DNA of 64,000 nucleotides from Microbulbifer salipaludis. GTDB taxonomy: Bacteria > Pseudomonadota > Gammaproteobacteria > Pseudomonadales > Cellvibrionaceae. This document shows positions 50,463 to 60,427 of this stretch, piece by piece. The DNA lies in assembly GCF_017303155.1 (NCBI RefSeq), contig NZ_JAEKJR010000002.1, forward strand, positions 2,046,001-2,110,000, written 5' to 3'. The translations under genes and the position numbers were made by a program. The notes beneath the pieces were generated by a model. The model saw only the letters and a list, made by a program, of their open reading frames with translations, was not told where the DNA came from and made no database searches. Position 1 is the first letter of the stretch; every line of letters starts with the position of its first letter.

Positions 50463-51772
50463 CCGTGTTACCCCGGCACGGGCGTTTGGCAATCGACGGC
50501 ATGGTCTGGCTACTGTTGACAGTCATCCTCTCATTCATCTTCACACGCGCAGTAACCGTCAGCGCCCAGACAGCCACCGCCAACCCTCCACCAGAGCCTT
50601 CGAACAAGCCCATGGTGCAAACGAAGCTGTCGCAATCAGACATCGTGCCCGGGCAGGCGGTCACCCTGCAGATTACCGTACTGGTGCCCACCTGGCTCAC
50701 CCAGCCACTGGCGTTGCCCTCCCTCGACCGCCCCAATCTCTCGGTCACATTGCCCGAAAAATCCACGGTGTCCACCAGCCAAACCATCAATGGTGCCACC
50801 TGGTCCGGGGTTATTCGCGAGTATCAGCTGGTGCCACTGACCCCGGGCACGTTTCAGCTCCCGCCCACTACCCTGGAGGTCCACTACCGCAACCCGGATG
50901 GCAATGGTGACCTTATCGCACAAGTCCCGCTCAACGCCGAGGTACTGACGGCGTCGGCGCCGAAGGGCGCAGAAACCCTGAAGCCTTATATTGCCGCCCG
51001 TCAATTGACCCTGGAACAACGAATCGAGGGCGACCCGCAAAGCCTGCAACCCGGCGACAGCTTCAGCCGCACGGTCATTGCCACCATTGAAGGCTCCACA
51101 GTCATGTTCCTGCCGCAAATGCTGGGCACCACCACCCCCAGTGGCCTCGCCGCCTATGCAGACACCCCCAGCGCTGAAGATGGCGGCACAGGTAATGGCA
51201 ACAGGGGCACCCGGGTGGAGAAAGTCACCTACGTGGCGGAATCACCGACACGGGGCACGCTACCGGGCATCACCTTGCGATGGTACGACCTCGACGACGG
51301 CAGCATTCAAACCAGCACGCTGGACGCCATAGACGTACGCGTAAAAGGCGCCCCCATCACACGCCCGCGCTCGCCGGAGGCCTGGCTAATCACACTGGCA
51401 CTAGTGGGTGGCCTGGGGTGGCTTGCGTGGCGCTACCTGCCGCCCTTCATCACGCGCATTCGAAAGCGCCTCATCAAACGGCAACAGGCGGATGGCACCG
51501 CACAGGTGCGGCAACTACAGTCTGCCATCAAACAGCGCAACTACTCGGCTGCTCTGGCCGCTGCCACCTCCCTGCACAACGACACCGACTACATCCGCTC
51601 CGAGATTCCGTCCGCCCTGCTGGCCCTGGGCCGCGCCCAGTATGGCAACACCCCCGCGTCCGCCAGCACCGCGCCGTTATGGCAACGGCTGGAGCTGGCC
51701 ACGGACGCCTTCGCGGCGAGGCGTCGCTCGCGCAAGGACCGGCAGGCACTCCCCCCAATGAACCCGTCCTGA
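50459..51772 (+). CDS. batD: BatD-like membrane protein
   Basis: About 437 residues. An exported start (GMVWLLLTVILSFIFTRAV) is followed by two beta-sandwich segments (VQTKLSQSDIVPGQAVTLQITV, LTLEQRIEGDPQSLQPGDSFSRTV), a membrane helix (WLITLALVGGLGWLAWRYL) and a basic cytoplasmic tail. This matches BatD, last in MoxR-Bat operons. The ATG overlaps the batB stop (ATGA). A frame extension to 50366 is only shadow sequence. Confidence 0.87.
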   Translation: MTVLPRHGRLAIDGMVWLLLTVILSFIFTRAVTVSAQTATANPPPEPSNKPMVQTKLSQSDIVPGQAVTLQITVLVPTWLTQPLALPSLDRPNLSVTLPEKSTVSTSQTINGATWSGVIREYQLVPLTPGTFQLPPTTLEVHYRNPDGNGDLIAQVPLNAEVLTASAPKGAETLKPYIAARQLTLEQRIEGDPQSLQPGDSFSRTVIATIEGSTVMFLPQMLGTTTPSGLAAYADTPSAEDGGTGNGNRGTRVEKVTYVAESPTRGTLPGITLRWYDLDDGSIQTSTLDAIDVRVKGAPITRPRSPEAWLITLALVGGLGWLAWRYLPPFITRIRKRLIKRQQADGTAQVRQLQSAIKQRNYSAALAAATSLHNDTDYIRSEIPSALLALGRAQYGNTPASASTAPLWQRLELATDAFAARRRSRKDRQALPPMNPS

Positions 51773-51940
51773 GCAGGCCAAAGCGGCGGCATAATCGAAA
51801 AAACCGACAAGTCATTCCCCAACCCCGCTGCTTATGAAAAAAAAATATCACGCCCCAACCGCTGGGATGAATAAGGCGAGCTAAGGTTTAAAAAGCACTG
51901 TTTCGCCCGTGCACTTCACTGCCGTACTTTGGGAAGTTCT

Positions 51941-52951
51941 ATGCGTTTTGTGAATGTTTTTCCCCGACTGGTCTGCGCTGGCCTGCTGCTACTGCTCAGC
52001 ACGGCTCTAATCAGCACCAGCGCCCACGCCGACCCGTTGCCCTCCTGGCAGGATGGCCCCACCAAGCAGGCCATTGTCGACTTTGTCGATAAGGTCACCA
52101 AGAAGGGTTCCCCGGACTTCGTACCCCCCAACGAGCGGATCGCAACCATCGACAACGACGGCACCCTCTGGTCGGAGCAGCCCGCCTATTTCCAGCTGTT
52201 TTACGCCATCGACCGGGTAAAGGAGCTTGCGCCAAAGCATCCGGAATGGAAAACCCAGGAGCCGTTCGCCTCGATTCTCAAGGGGGATATGAAAGGTGCC
52301 CTGGCGGGCGGTGAAAAAGGCCTTCTGGAAATCGTTGCCGCAACCCACGGCAACATCACCACCGAGGAATTCAACAAGAGCGTCAAGCGCTGGCTGAAAA
52401 CTGCGAAACATCCCACCAAGAAACAGCCCTACACCACCCTGGTATTCCAGCCCATGCTGGAATTACTGGACTACCTGCGTGCGAACGGATTTAAAACCTT
52501 CATTGTATCCGGCGGCGGCATTGATTTTGTGCGGGTTTTTTCCGAGGAAGTTTACGGCATTCCCCCAGAGCAGGTGGTCGGCAGCAGCCTCAAGGCCCGC
52601 TACGAAGTGCGCGATGGTAAACCGGTTCTGGTAAAGCTCCCGGATATCTACCTGATCGATGACAAGGAGGGCAAGCCAGTGGGCATTCACCAGATCATCG
52701 GGCGCAAGCCAATATTTGTCGCCGGCAATTCCGACGGCGACTACCAGATGCTGGAGTGGGCCACCGCCGGTGACGGCCCGCGCTTCGGCATGATCGTGCA
52801 CCACACGGATGCCGAACGCGAGTGGGCCTATGACCGCAACTCCCCCATCGGCAAGCTGAACAAGGCGCTCGATGACGCCGGCAAAAAAGGCTGGACCCTG
52901 GTCGACATGAAAAGTGACTGGAAAGTTGTGTTCCCCTCAGACAAGCAATGA
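51941..52951 (+). CDS. Exported HAD-family phosphatase
   Basis: About 336 residues. A signal peptide (LVCAGLLLLLSTALISTSAHA) is followed by RIATIDNDGTLWSEQP, whose Asp71 and Asp73 form the HAD catalytic DxDGT. The later FIVSGGGIDFVRVF and FVAGNSDGDYQMLEWA supply the conserved Ser and Asp metal ligands, as in phosphoserine phosphatase-like HADs. Periplasmic HADs of this kind often lie next to sulfatase genes. It precedes sulfatase 2 by 58 bases and is probably co-transcribed. The substrate is unknown. Confidence 0.87.
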   Translation: MRFVNVFPRLVCAGLLLLLSTALISTSAHADPLPSWQDGPTKQAIVDFVDKVTKKGSPDFVPPNERIATIDNDGTLWSEQPAYFQLFYAIDRVKELAPKHPEWKTQEPFASILKGDMKGALAGGEKGLLEIVAATHGNITTEEFNKSVKRWLKTAKHPTKKQPYTTLVFQPMLELLDYLRANGFKTFIVSGGGIDFVRVFSEEVYGIPPEQVVGSSLKARYEVRDGKPVLVKLPDIYLIDDKEGKPVGIHQIIGRKPIFVAGNSDGDYQMLEWATAGDGPRFGMIVHHTDAEREWAYDRNSPIGKLNKALDDAGKKGWTLVDMKSDWKVVFPSDKQ

Positions 52952-53009
52952 CCTTACCGGCTCACCACCAACCGGATTCTCAATGAACTCAAGCCACAGG
53001 AGTACGTCC

Positions 53010-54581
53010 ATGAAGACACTCAGTTTACGGCAACTACTCAAGGTGCCGCTGTCCATCACCGCCGCCGCCCTGCTGTCGGTGTGCCACACCGCCGCCCAGG
53101 CCCAGGAAAAACCCAATATCCTGGTGATCTGGGGCGATGATATCGGCGTGTGGAATATCAGCCACAACAGTCGCGGCATGATGGGCTACAAAACCCCGAA
53201 TATTGACCGCATTGCCAAAGAAGGCCTGTCATTCACGGATTACTACGGTCAGCAATCGTGTACCGCAGGACGCGCCGCCTTTGTCGGCGGCAATGTGCCC
53301 ATTCGCACCGGCATGACCAAGGTCGGGCTCCCCGGCGCCAAAGAAGGCTGGCAGGAAACCGATGTCACCGTCGCCACGGTGATGAAGAGCCTGGGCTACG
53401 CCACCGGCCAGTTTGGCAAAAACCATTTCGGTGACCGGGATGAACACCTGCCCACCAACCACGGTTTCGATGTGTTCTTTGGCAACCTCTACCATTTGAA
53501 TGCGGAGCAGGAACCAGAGAACCGCGACTATCCGAAGATGCCGGAGTTTCGCAAAAAATTTGGGCCCCGCGGTGTAATCAAGGCCTCCGCCGATGGCAAG
53601 ATTGAAGATACTGGCCCGCTCACCATGAAGCGGATGGAAACCGTGGATGAGGAAACCCTCGCTGCGGCCATGGACTTTATCAAACAACAGGCCAATGCCG
53701 GCAAGCCCTTCTTTGTGTGGTGGAATGCCACTCGCATGCACTTCCCCACTTATGTGAAGGAAGCGCACAAAAACCTGGCCGGCCCGCAAAGCAATATGTA
53801 TGCCGATGGCATGGTGGAGCACGACCAGCATGTGGGAAAACTGCTGGATCTTTTGGATGAACTGAAGATCGCAGACAACACCATCGTGTTCTACTCCACC
53901 GACAACGGCCCCCACTTCAATACCTGGCCGGATGCGGGTACTACCATCTTCCGCAGTGAGAAAAACTCCAACTGGGAAGGAGCCTATCGGGTACCGGCCT
54001 TTGTGCGCTGGCCTGGCAAGTTTCCCGCGGGCGTAACCCTGAACGGCATCGTCGGCCACGAGGACTGGTTGCCGACATTCGCCGCAGCGGCCGGTAATAC
54101 GAAGATCAAGGATCAACTGCTGAAAGGCGTGAACCTGAACGGCCGCAAGTACCGCAACTATATCGACGGTACCAATATGCTGGACTACTTCACCGGCAAA
54201 ACCGAGGAGCCGCCGCGCAAGCAGTTCATTTACGTCAACGACGATGGCCAGATTGTCGCCATGCGCTACGATGCGTGGAAAGCGGTCTTCCTGGAAAACC
54301 GTGGCAAGGCCTTTGGGGTATGGATGGAGCCCTTCACCGAACTGCGTGTGCCACTGATTTTCAATCTGCGCCGCGACCCAATGGAGCGCGCCCAGCACAA
54401 TGCTAACGGCTACTACAACTGGCTGATCGACCGTGCCTTTGTACTGGTCCCCTTGCAGAAAATGGCCGCTGACTTCCTCACGACCATGAAAGACTATCCC
54501 CCGAGCCAGACCCCGGGCTCGTTTAACCTCAAGAAAATTGAGGAGCAGTTGAAACAGGGGACGGATGGCGTTACCCATTAA
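53010..54581 (+). CDS. Exported sulfatase (paralogue 2)
   Basis: About 523 residues. The signal peptide (PLSITAAALLSVCHTAAQA) is followed by KPNILVIWGDDIGVWNIS with the metal-binding Asp pair. The active site is SCTAGRAAFV with Cys84 as the expected formylglycine. FGKNHFGDRDEHLPTNHGFD and STDNGPHFNTWPDAGTTIF match paralogue 1. CAGGAG lies 7 bases before the ATG at 53010; an ATG further upstream would put a non-signal sequence in front. Confidence 0.9.
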   Translation: MKTLSLRQLLKVPLSITAAALLSVCHTAAQAQEKPNILVIWGDDIGVWNISHNSRGMMGYKTPNIDRIAKEGLSFTDYYGQQSCTAGRAAFVGGNVPIRTGMTKVGLPGAKEGWQETDVTVATVMKSLGYATGQFGKNHFGDRDEHLPTNHGFDVFFGNLYHLNAEQEPENRDYPKMPEFRKKFGPRGVIKASADGKIEDTGPLTMKRMETVDEETLAAAMDFIKQQANAGKPFFVWWNATRMHFPTYVKEAHKNLAGPQSNMYADGMVEHDQHVGKLLDLLDELKIADNTIVFYSTDNGPHFNTWPDAGTTIFRSEKNSNWEGAYRVPAFVRWPGKFPAGVTLNGIVGHEDWLPTFAAAAGNTKIKDQLLKGVNLNGRKYRNYIDGTNMLDYFTGKTEEPPRKQFIYVNDDGQIVAMRYDAWKAVFLENRGKAFGVWMEPFTELRVPLIFNLRRDPMERAQHNANGYYNWLIDRAFVLVPLQKMAADFLTTMKDYPPSQTPGSFNLKKIEEQLKQGTDGVTH

Positions 54582-54603
54582 CCAACCGCAATCCCAACCC
54601 TGA

Positions 54604-54641
54604 AAACAAAAAAGGCCCCATATTTGGGGCCTTCTTTGTTT
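54604..54641. terminator. Bidirectional terminator, sulfatase 2 / DUF3604
   Basis: The stem aaggcccc (54612-54619) / ggggcctt (54626-54633) has a 6-base loop. The minus-strand copy ends with TTTTTTG, the plus copy with ctttgttt, so it should serve both convergent genes. Confidence 0.85.
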
Positions 54642-54656
54642 AACGCATCATCGTGA

Positions 54657-56648
54657 TTACGGCGTATACCAGATCGGGCTGGAAAAGGCGCGCTCCTGGT
54701 GAACCAGGGGCACTTTCTTGTCCATCTCAAGTTCGTTTCTTACCTTGTCATACAGCGTCCAGCGCGGCGTGGGAATCTGCAGCACCCGCACGTAGTACAC
54801 CGCCTTGTGCTGTGGATTAAAATCCTTGTCTTCGAAATAGCCGATCAACTGCGCATCGCCGATATCATTGGTGTACTCGGCGGTTTTCAAGTCGACGGTA
54901 TCTCCCACATGCTGAATGTGGCCCTGGGTATCCATTTTCCGGTTGCCGGACCATTCCACGTTGTACACTTTTTCATGGGTTTTGCCTTTTCCGTCCACCC
55001 ACCCCTTGATGATCTGGATGCGATCCAGGTTCGCGCCTTCCGGATCTTTCATCGCTGCCACCAGAAACCTGATCCGTTTATTGCCTACGCCACCCTTTAG
55101 CTTGCCACCCATGGGAACACCCTTGGCGTAGCCCACTTGAGCCAGGTCGCCGCTGGTGTCTTCTTCCGAGAAATCAAAACCACCAAAAAAGCGCAGGGTC
55201 ATACGCGGGCCGGTGGTGGCGAAGGTTTCCTTGCGCATCATCGCGTCCCAGATGGCTTCGCGGGTATTTTCGGTGGCCCATACACCCATGACACCAGACG
55301 CCGCCATTTCCCAGCCCATGTAGGTATCGGTGGGACCGCTCAACAGCGGAAAATCCCAGCGCGTCTTATTGCTCGGTTCCAGGGTTTTGAACTTGCCGAA
55401 AAAATTGTCTTCGTCCGGCGTCGACAATCCGGTATGAGTATCGGTTGCCGCATTCACTCCGTACTGGAAAGGATTGGTGCCCAGCTCGTCTTCAAGGCGC
55501 ATTCCCGCCTTGAGAGCCGGGCGCCAGTATTCATATTGGAGAGAACCGGGTGGCTTGGGTTTCAGAATCAGGTTACCGCGGTCCCACAGGTCCCAGTCCG
55601 CAAATTCGTCCTCCGGAGAAAGGCTGGGGTGGGATTCACTCTGCCCCTTGATCTGGGTGACTTCATACAGTGGCTCGTAGCGGGCGCGCATTTCGGCCCA
55701 TTCTTTGGTCATCGGCGAGCCGTCAAAGCGCTTTTCCTCGAACATGCGGCCATTCGACATATTGCCGTTGTGGGGAATGGCCAGTACACGGCCACCGGTC
55801 TTGTCTTCGTAGGCCTTCATCCAGCCCCAGAGTTTCTCCGGGTCCTGGGTTTCAAAGGTTGTCAGCGGTAACAGGCTACGGGTTTTACTGGCGTCATCGC
55901 GAAAAATCACATTGCGATGCAGGTTATCCCCGCCATCGGCGTTGACCGTCCACTCGTAGGCAATGAAGGTGGTGAATTCGCCGGGTTTATAATACTTCTC
56001 TGCCGCATCCACGGTTTTTTCCCAGGCGGACTTCATCCATTTGGGGTCCATCACGGCCTTGGGCAAGCGGCCCTCAGACTGCATGACAATCAGTTCGCTC
56101 TTGGCGGCAGCCGCCTGTTTCTCGTCGCCGGAATTCAGCGCTTCATTCCACTTTTTCAGGGTGGCATCCGCCATCATCTCAGGGTTGCCCGCAACCAGCT
56201 CGTTGATCACCCCCATGCCATCGGAGTGATCAGTGATCATGAACCAGTCGTAAGGCCGCGCGAGCTTAGCACTCAGGCCACTGTTGGATTTCACCTCCTC
56301 GCCGAGGGCAAAGCGGTAGGCATCCTCCGGCGTGAGAATGGCACCATCCATCCCCGCATCGGCAGACCAGCCCGTGTGCACGTGGGAGTCACCAAAGAAG
56401 GCCTGCGTAGGATAGGACATGCTGCCACTTCCGGCGGTTTGCGCGGAGCGCGAAGCCGGCGCTGTGCCGTCCGCATCCGATGCCCGAGGTTCTGAGGAGC
56501 CGTACTCTTCCTCGATCAGAACCTCACCTTTCCCGCCGGCGGCATCAGCGGCGCTTTCCTTTTGCCTTTCTCGCTCGCCGTCGCCGCCACAGGCAGACAA
56601 TGCAATCGCAGTAGCCAATAACGACAGGGTCAATCCATGCTTATACAT
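54657..56648 (-). CDS. DUF3604 lipoprotein
   Basis: 663 residues. A lipoprotein signal (LLATAIALSACGGDG) is followed by a Ser/Ala/Glu-rich linker and a DUF3604 domain starting FFGDSHVHTGWSADAG. HVH and later FMITDHSDGMG resemble PHP-type metal ligands, so a metal-dependent hydrolase is possible, but no activity is known to me. VLAIPHNGNMSNGRMF and the GVMGVWATENTREAIWDAM segment are also typical. It is transcribed toward sulfatase 2 and follows sulfatase 3 with 59 bases between. Confidence 0.85.
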   Translation of the reverse strand: MYKHGLTLSLLATAIALSACGGDGERERQKESAADAAGGKGEVLIEEEYGSSEPRASDADGTAPASRSAQTAGSGSMSYPTQAFFGDSHVHTGWSADAGMDGAILTPEDAYRFALGEEVKSNSGLSAKLARPYDWFMITDHSDGMGVINELVAGNPEMMADATLKKWNEALNSGDEKQAAAAKSELIVMQSEGRLPKAVMDPKWMKSAWEKTVDAAEKYYKPGEFTTFIAYEWTVNADGGDNLHRNVIFRDDASKTRSLLPLTTFETQDPEKLWGWMKAYEDKTGGRVLAIPHNGNMSNGRMFEEKRFDGSPMTKEWAEMRARYEPLYEVTQIKGQSESHPSLSPEDEFADWDLWDRGNLILKPKPPGSLQYEYWRPALKAGMRLEDELGTNPFQYGVNAATDTHTGLSTPDEDNFFGKFKTLEPSNKTRWDFPLLSGPTDTYMGWEMAASGVMGVWATENTREAIWDAMMRKETFATTGPRMTLRFFGGFDFSEEDTSGDLAQVGYAKGVPMGGKLKGGVGNKRIRFLVAAMKDPEGANLDRIQIIKGWVDGKGKTHEKVYNVEWSGNRKMDTQGHIQHVGDTVDLKTAEYTNDIGDAQLIGYFEDKDFNPQHKAVYYVRVLQIPTPRWTLYDKVRNELEMDKKVPLVHQERAFSSPIWYTP

Positions 56649-56707
56649 ATCTACCTTCCTTGGTAATCGATTTTTTCACTCTGTTACCATGCCTTGAGAC
56701 ACAAAAA

Positions 56708-58249
56708 CTAGCGCTGCTGGTGCGCAAGTGCGTTGATCAGCTTGCTGATTTCACCAACCTGAACCGACATGCTTTCCTGCACCGGTGGATACTTCTCAAA
56801 ACTCTTGACGAATTTTCCGATTTGCTCACCTGCCGGCCCCAGGGTCCAGCTGCGGTTTTCCGCCCACTCGTCATAGCCCCGAGCATCGATAAAGCGCTCA
56901 AACGGATCCAGCTTAAGGTTGATGATGTAGGGCGTAGTCAGTGGTATCTGGGTGCCGCGAAACCATTCTTCTTGCTCCACAAATAAAAATTTCCAGTCGC
57001 CATGTCGCATGCCATGAAAGGTGGTTTCGGTGAAGTAGTAGAATTCTTTGCGCTTGGTCTTTCCCTGATTCAGCAGTATGTCAGTCTGGTCATAACCGTC
57101 GAGGTGTACCTTGAAACGCCTATCGCCAATCTTGGCCCCCGAGAGGAGATTTTCTTTGAGGTCTTTATCACCAACAATGGCCATGATGGTGGGCACCCAG
57201 TCTTCCATGGCCATGAATTCGCCAGTGGATACGCCGGCGGGAATGTGCCCTTTCCATTTCACCAGCATCGGTACGCGGAAACCGCCTTCCCAGCCGCCAA
57301 CACCTTTTTCCCCGTGAAATGGCTGGTTTCCACCATCCGGCCAGGAATTTGACGCAGCACCATTGTCAGTGGAAAACATGACCAGGGTATTATCTGCCAC
57401 ATCCAGTTGGTCGAGGAGGTCCAGCAGTTCGCCTACGTCGTCATCCAGTTCCATCATGCCGTCGGCGTAAATACCGTACCCACTTTTTCCCAGGTATTCC
57501 CTGGTCAGGTTGGTGCGATAGTGCATGCGTGTGGTGTTGTGCCATACGAAAAACGGCTTGCCGGCCTTTACCGCGTCGGTAATAAAGCGCTTGGACTGTT
57601 CAAGCACCTCCTGATCCAGGTTGCGCTGGCGCTCCTGCCCCCAGGTACCCAAGTCCTTGATGTCCTGCTTGCCGTTGGCAAGGGCTTTCGAGTGAATAAC
57701 ACCGCGCATTTTCAGCCCATATTTTTTCTGGACTTCTGGATCTTTCGGATAATCGTACTGCTCTGGATATTCACCGGCGTTCAGGTGGTAAAGAATGCCA
57801 AAGAATTCATCAAAACCATGATTGGTGGGCAGGTGCTCGTCCCGGTCACCCAGGTGGTTTTTACCGAACTGGCCGGTGATGTAACCCTGTGCTTTTAGCA
57901 TTGCTGCCAGGGTTGGCGTCTCCTCTTTCAGGCCCTGCTCAGCACCAGGCAGCCCCACGGTACTAAGACCGATGCGCATGGGATACTGGCCGGTAATAAA
58001 AGACGCACGACCGGCGGTGCAGGAGGCGTGCGCATAGTGATCCATAAAAATCATGCCTTCACTGGCGATGCGATCGATATTCGGTGTAGAACCACCCATC
58101 ATTCCCCGGTGGTAAGCACTGATATTCCACATGCCCACATCATCGCCCCAGATAATGAGAATATTTGGTTTGTTGGCATCCTGCGCCTGCGCAAGTGAAA
58201 AACACGACAGCAGCACAATATAAAGCACTGCATGAACGGCATTCCTCAT
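56708..58249 (-). CDS. Exported sulfatase (paralogue 3)
   Basis: About 513 residues. The signal peptide (AVLYIVLLSCFSLAQA) is followed by KPNILIIWGDDVGMWNIS. The active site is SCTAGRASFI with Cys77 as the expected formylglycine. FGKNHLGDRDEHLPTNHGFD is nearly identical to the other two. The start is the ATG at 58249 with GAGG 6 bases upstream; an ATG at 58378 would add 43 residues that do not look like a signal. It is upstream of DUF3604 on the same strand, so the two may form a transcript. Confidence 0.9.
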   Translation of the reverse strand: MRNAVHAVLYIVLLSCFSLAQAQDANKPNILIIWGDDVGMWNISAYHRGMMGGSTPNIDRIASEGMIFMDHYAHASCTAGRASFITGQYPMRIGLSTVGLPGAEQGLKEETPTLAAMLKAQGYITGQFGKNHLGDRDEHLPTNHGFDEFFGILYHLNAGEYPEQYDYPKDPEVQKKYGLKMRGVIHSKALANGKQDIKDLGTWGQERQRNLDQEVLEQSKRFITDAVKAGKPFFVWHNTTRMHYRTNLTREYLGKSGYGIYADGMMELDDDVGELLDLLDQLDVADNTLVMFSTDNGAASNSWPDGGNQPFHGEKGVGGWEGGFRVPMLVKWKGHIPAGVSTGEFMAMEDWVPTIMAIVGDKDLKENLLSGAKIGDRRFKVHLDGYDQTDILLNQGKTKRKEFYYFTETTFHGMRHGDWKFLFVEQEEWFRGTQIPLTTPYIINLKLDPFERFIDARGYDEWAENRSWTLGPAGEQIGKFVKSFEKYPPVQESMSVQVGEISKLINALAHQQR

Positions 58250-58512
58250 CGGTAACCTCGACCTAAACTTGTTGTATCCAAAGACAATGACGCCTGCTGA
58301 TCCGGTGTAGGGAATTTGGCCTTGGAAGTATAGGCATAGAATGCATGCGGACTTTCGCGATGGCATCCAAGGCTTCACCGTGTACTGTACCCAGAGGAAT
58401 AGAGGTGTACCCGGAGGAATAAACGGTTACTGGACCACTCGCAGGGCTAAACTTTCATTCCAATATACGCAATCCAGCTCAGCACCAAGGATCAAGCAAA
58501 CAAGGCGATTTC

Positions 58513-59628
58513 ATGGCACAGGGTTCAAAAAAGGCTGTCCTATACGCGATTTCCGTCAACGCCATCATCACGGTGTTAAAAGGTATCGCCGCCGTGGCGA
58601 CACATTCCGCCGCCATGATGAACGAGGCGGTGCACAGCCTGATGGATACACTGAACCAGGTGTTCCTGCTGATGGGCATCCGGCGCGGAAGCCGCCCGGC
58701 AGACACCCAGTACGCCTTTGGCCATGGGCAGAAAAAGTATCTGTGGAATCTGTGGAGTGCGATTGGCCTGTTTTCCATCGGTTGCGGTCTGGGCCTAGCC
58801 CACGCCTGGCATGCATGGCAAAACCTCGCGCACTTTGAGCGCCCGGAGACCATTACACTGCTCGGCCTCGACATCGCGCCCATCTGGATTTCCGCCGCAG
58901 TACTGACCATCGCTTTTTTACTGGAAGGCTATGTGCTGCTCATTGCTGGCAAAGAGTTTTTTTCCCGCATGCGCGCCGAAGGCAGGCGCAATCCCTTCCG
59001 CTATCTGGTGGATGCCGATGACCCGACCCTGATCGCGGTCCTGCTCGAGGACTCCATCGCGGTTACCGGCGTCATCCTCGCGGCCACCGGTATTGGCATG
59101 ACCCAGTCTACCGGCAACCCCATGTGGGACATCGGCTTTTCGGTTGCGATTGCGCTGATGCTCGGGCTGACGGCGATTTTCCTCGGCATGATCAACATGC
59201 GCTATCTCACGAATATTCGCGACAAAGACGCCGAGCGTGCCTTCCATGAAATCATCAAGCACCACCGGGAAGTCGAGGGCTACCACGATCTGCGATCGAC
59301 GATTGTGGATGACACCCACACGGTCGTCGTGGCGGAAATCGAGTTAAGGGAGGAGGTGTTGATGCGGGGCATGCGCGAGCGTATTGCTGCCCACGAGCGA
59401 CAGCTACTGGACCGCGTCCCGGAGCACCGGCGCACCGAGGCGGTACTGGAATACGCGGAAACCCGCGCGATTGTTCAGGCCACCCTGGAGGCGACCGAGG
59501 AATTGATTGACGAGCTGGAAGCAGAGCTCAAGCAGCGCTGCCCCCGGGTATTCCACCTCACCATCGAAATAGACGGTATTGCGCCACCGTCCAAACTCGA
59601 CACGCCGGAACAATTAACTCAGCCTTAG
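58513..59628 (+). CDS. Cation diffusion facilitator (CDF) transporter
   Basis: 371 residues. Helical segments with SVNAIITVLKGIAAVATHSAAM, MNEAVHSLMDTLNQVFLLMG and YAFGHGQKKYLWNLWS carry the His-Asp and GHG motifs of CDF proteins. A charged C-terminal domain of about 130 residues follows. It exports divalent metals such as Zn or Mn by proton exchange. It is divergent from sulfatase 3; there is no evidence for a link to it. Confidence 0.88.
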   Translation: MAQGSKKAVLYAISVNAIITVLKGIAAVATHSAAMMNEAVHSLMDTLNQVFLLMGIRRGSRPADTQYAFGHGQKKYLWNLWSAIGLFSIGCGLGLAHAWHAWQNLAHFERPETITLLGLDIAPIWISAAVLTIAFLLEGYVLLIAGKEFFSRMRAEGRRNPFRYLVDADDPTLIAVLLEDSIAVTGVILAATGIGMTQSTGNPMWDIGFSVAIALMLGLTAIFLGMINMRYLTNIRDKDAERAFHEIIKHHREVEGYHDLRSTIVDDTHTVVVAEIELREEVLMRGMRERIAAHERQLLDRVPEHRRTEAVLEYAETRAIVQATLEATEELIDELEAELKQRCPRVFHLTIEIDGIAPPSKLDTPEQLTQP

Positions 59629-59754
59629 CCCCTTCGACTCCAGATACCAGTGCGTCAACTCAGCACCCGGCCCTTGTGGTCAGGTGCGAGGCGCGCTAGT
59701 GACGACTGGGTTAAGCGAGTACTTTGAGCGAGCCATTTCAGCGAGCGCGGACAG

Positions 59755-60078
59755 TCACTTGGGTGGCAGGGAACCGGCGAATTCCGCACCGCGATTGACC
59801 CAGCCATCCAGATCTTCGGCGATGGCATCTTCCTCCACATACACCATGCCCTTGAGCGGACGCCCGGTGTAGTCCATCGGCCGGGTATAGCGTTCGCCCA
59901 GTGCCGCCTGGTAATTGTCTGGCCCCACCCGCACCATCAGCTCCTCGCCGATAACGCCGCAGGCCATGTTGCCATTCAGCATAAATGCCAAACCGCCGAA
60001 CATCTGTTTCTCCGACAGGCCATCACTGGGCGTCAGAAGTTCGCGTACCTTTTCTGCCAGCTTTTCGTCATATGCCAT
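59755..60078 (-). CDS. TfoX N-terminal domain protein
   Basis: 107 residues. EKQMFGGLAFMLNGNMACGVIGEELMVRVGPDNYQAALG is the TfoX/Sxy N-terminal domain pattern. The C-terminal TfoX domain of competence regulators is missing, so it is the common short single-domain form, of unknown function. Confidence 0.85.
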   Translation of the reverse strand: MAYDEKLAEKVRELLTPSDGLSEKQMFGGLAFMLNGNMACGVIGEELMVRVGPDNYQAALGERYTRPMDYTGRPLKGMVYVEEDAIAEDLDGWVNRGAEFAGSLPPK

Positions 60079-60427
60079 TGTCCTGCTCCTTGCTTGACTC
60101 TGCTCGAAAACTTAACCGCGCTTCCATCAGACATTACTGATAGAGGCCGTTGTGATTTTTTCAGGCAGACTGGACGCATTTTCAGGGAACGACGAGCAGA
60201 GAAAATGTGCAGGTACTCCGAATTCCCCTTCAGCAAAAAGCAACATCAAGCGCTGATCTCAGAACCAGTCCGCAAATGCGCGAGATTCATTTTTTAGAAT
60301 TTTTTCCGCATTTATTGTTCTAAGTGTAGCAAACATTCCGGATTTTTCCGGTCGAGGATGCAGAAACCGGAGGGCTGGGGTAGCATGTTTTGATACCCGC
60401 ATAAAAAACAACGCTAACCAGGGTTCC
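60079..60427. other. Divergent intergenic region, no gene seen
   Basis: 349 bases between the tfoX-like gene and the xdhC start. It is A/T-rich around 60290-60330 and must hold divergent promoters. I see only short stems (for example ccgga / tccgg near 60335) and no supported coding sequence. Confidence 0.5.

Noticed and set aside
53229..54578. A 449-codon minus-strand open frame opposite sulfatase 2
   Set aside because: Antisense to a sulfatase with intact active site, signal peptide and ribosome site.
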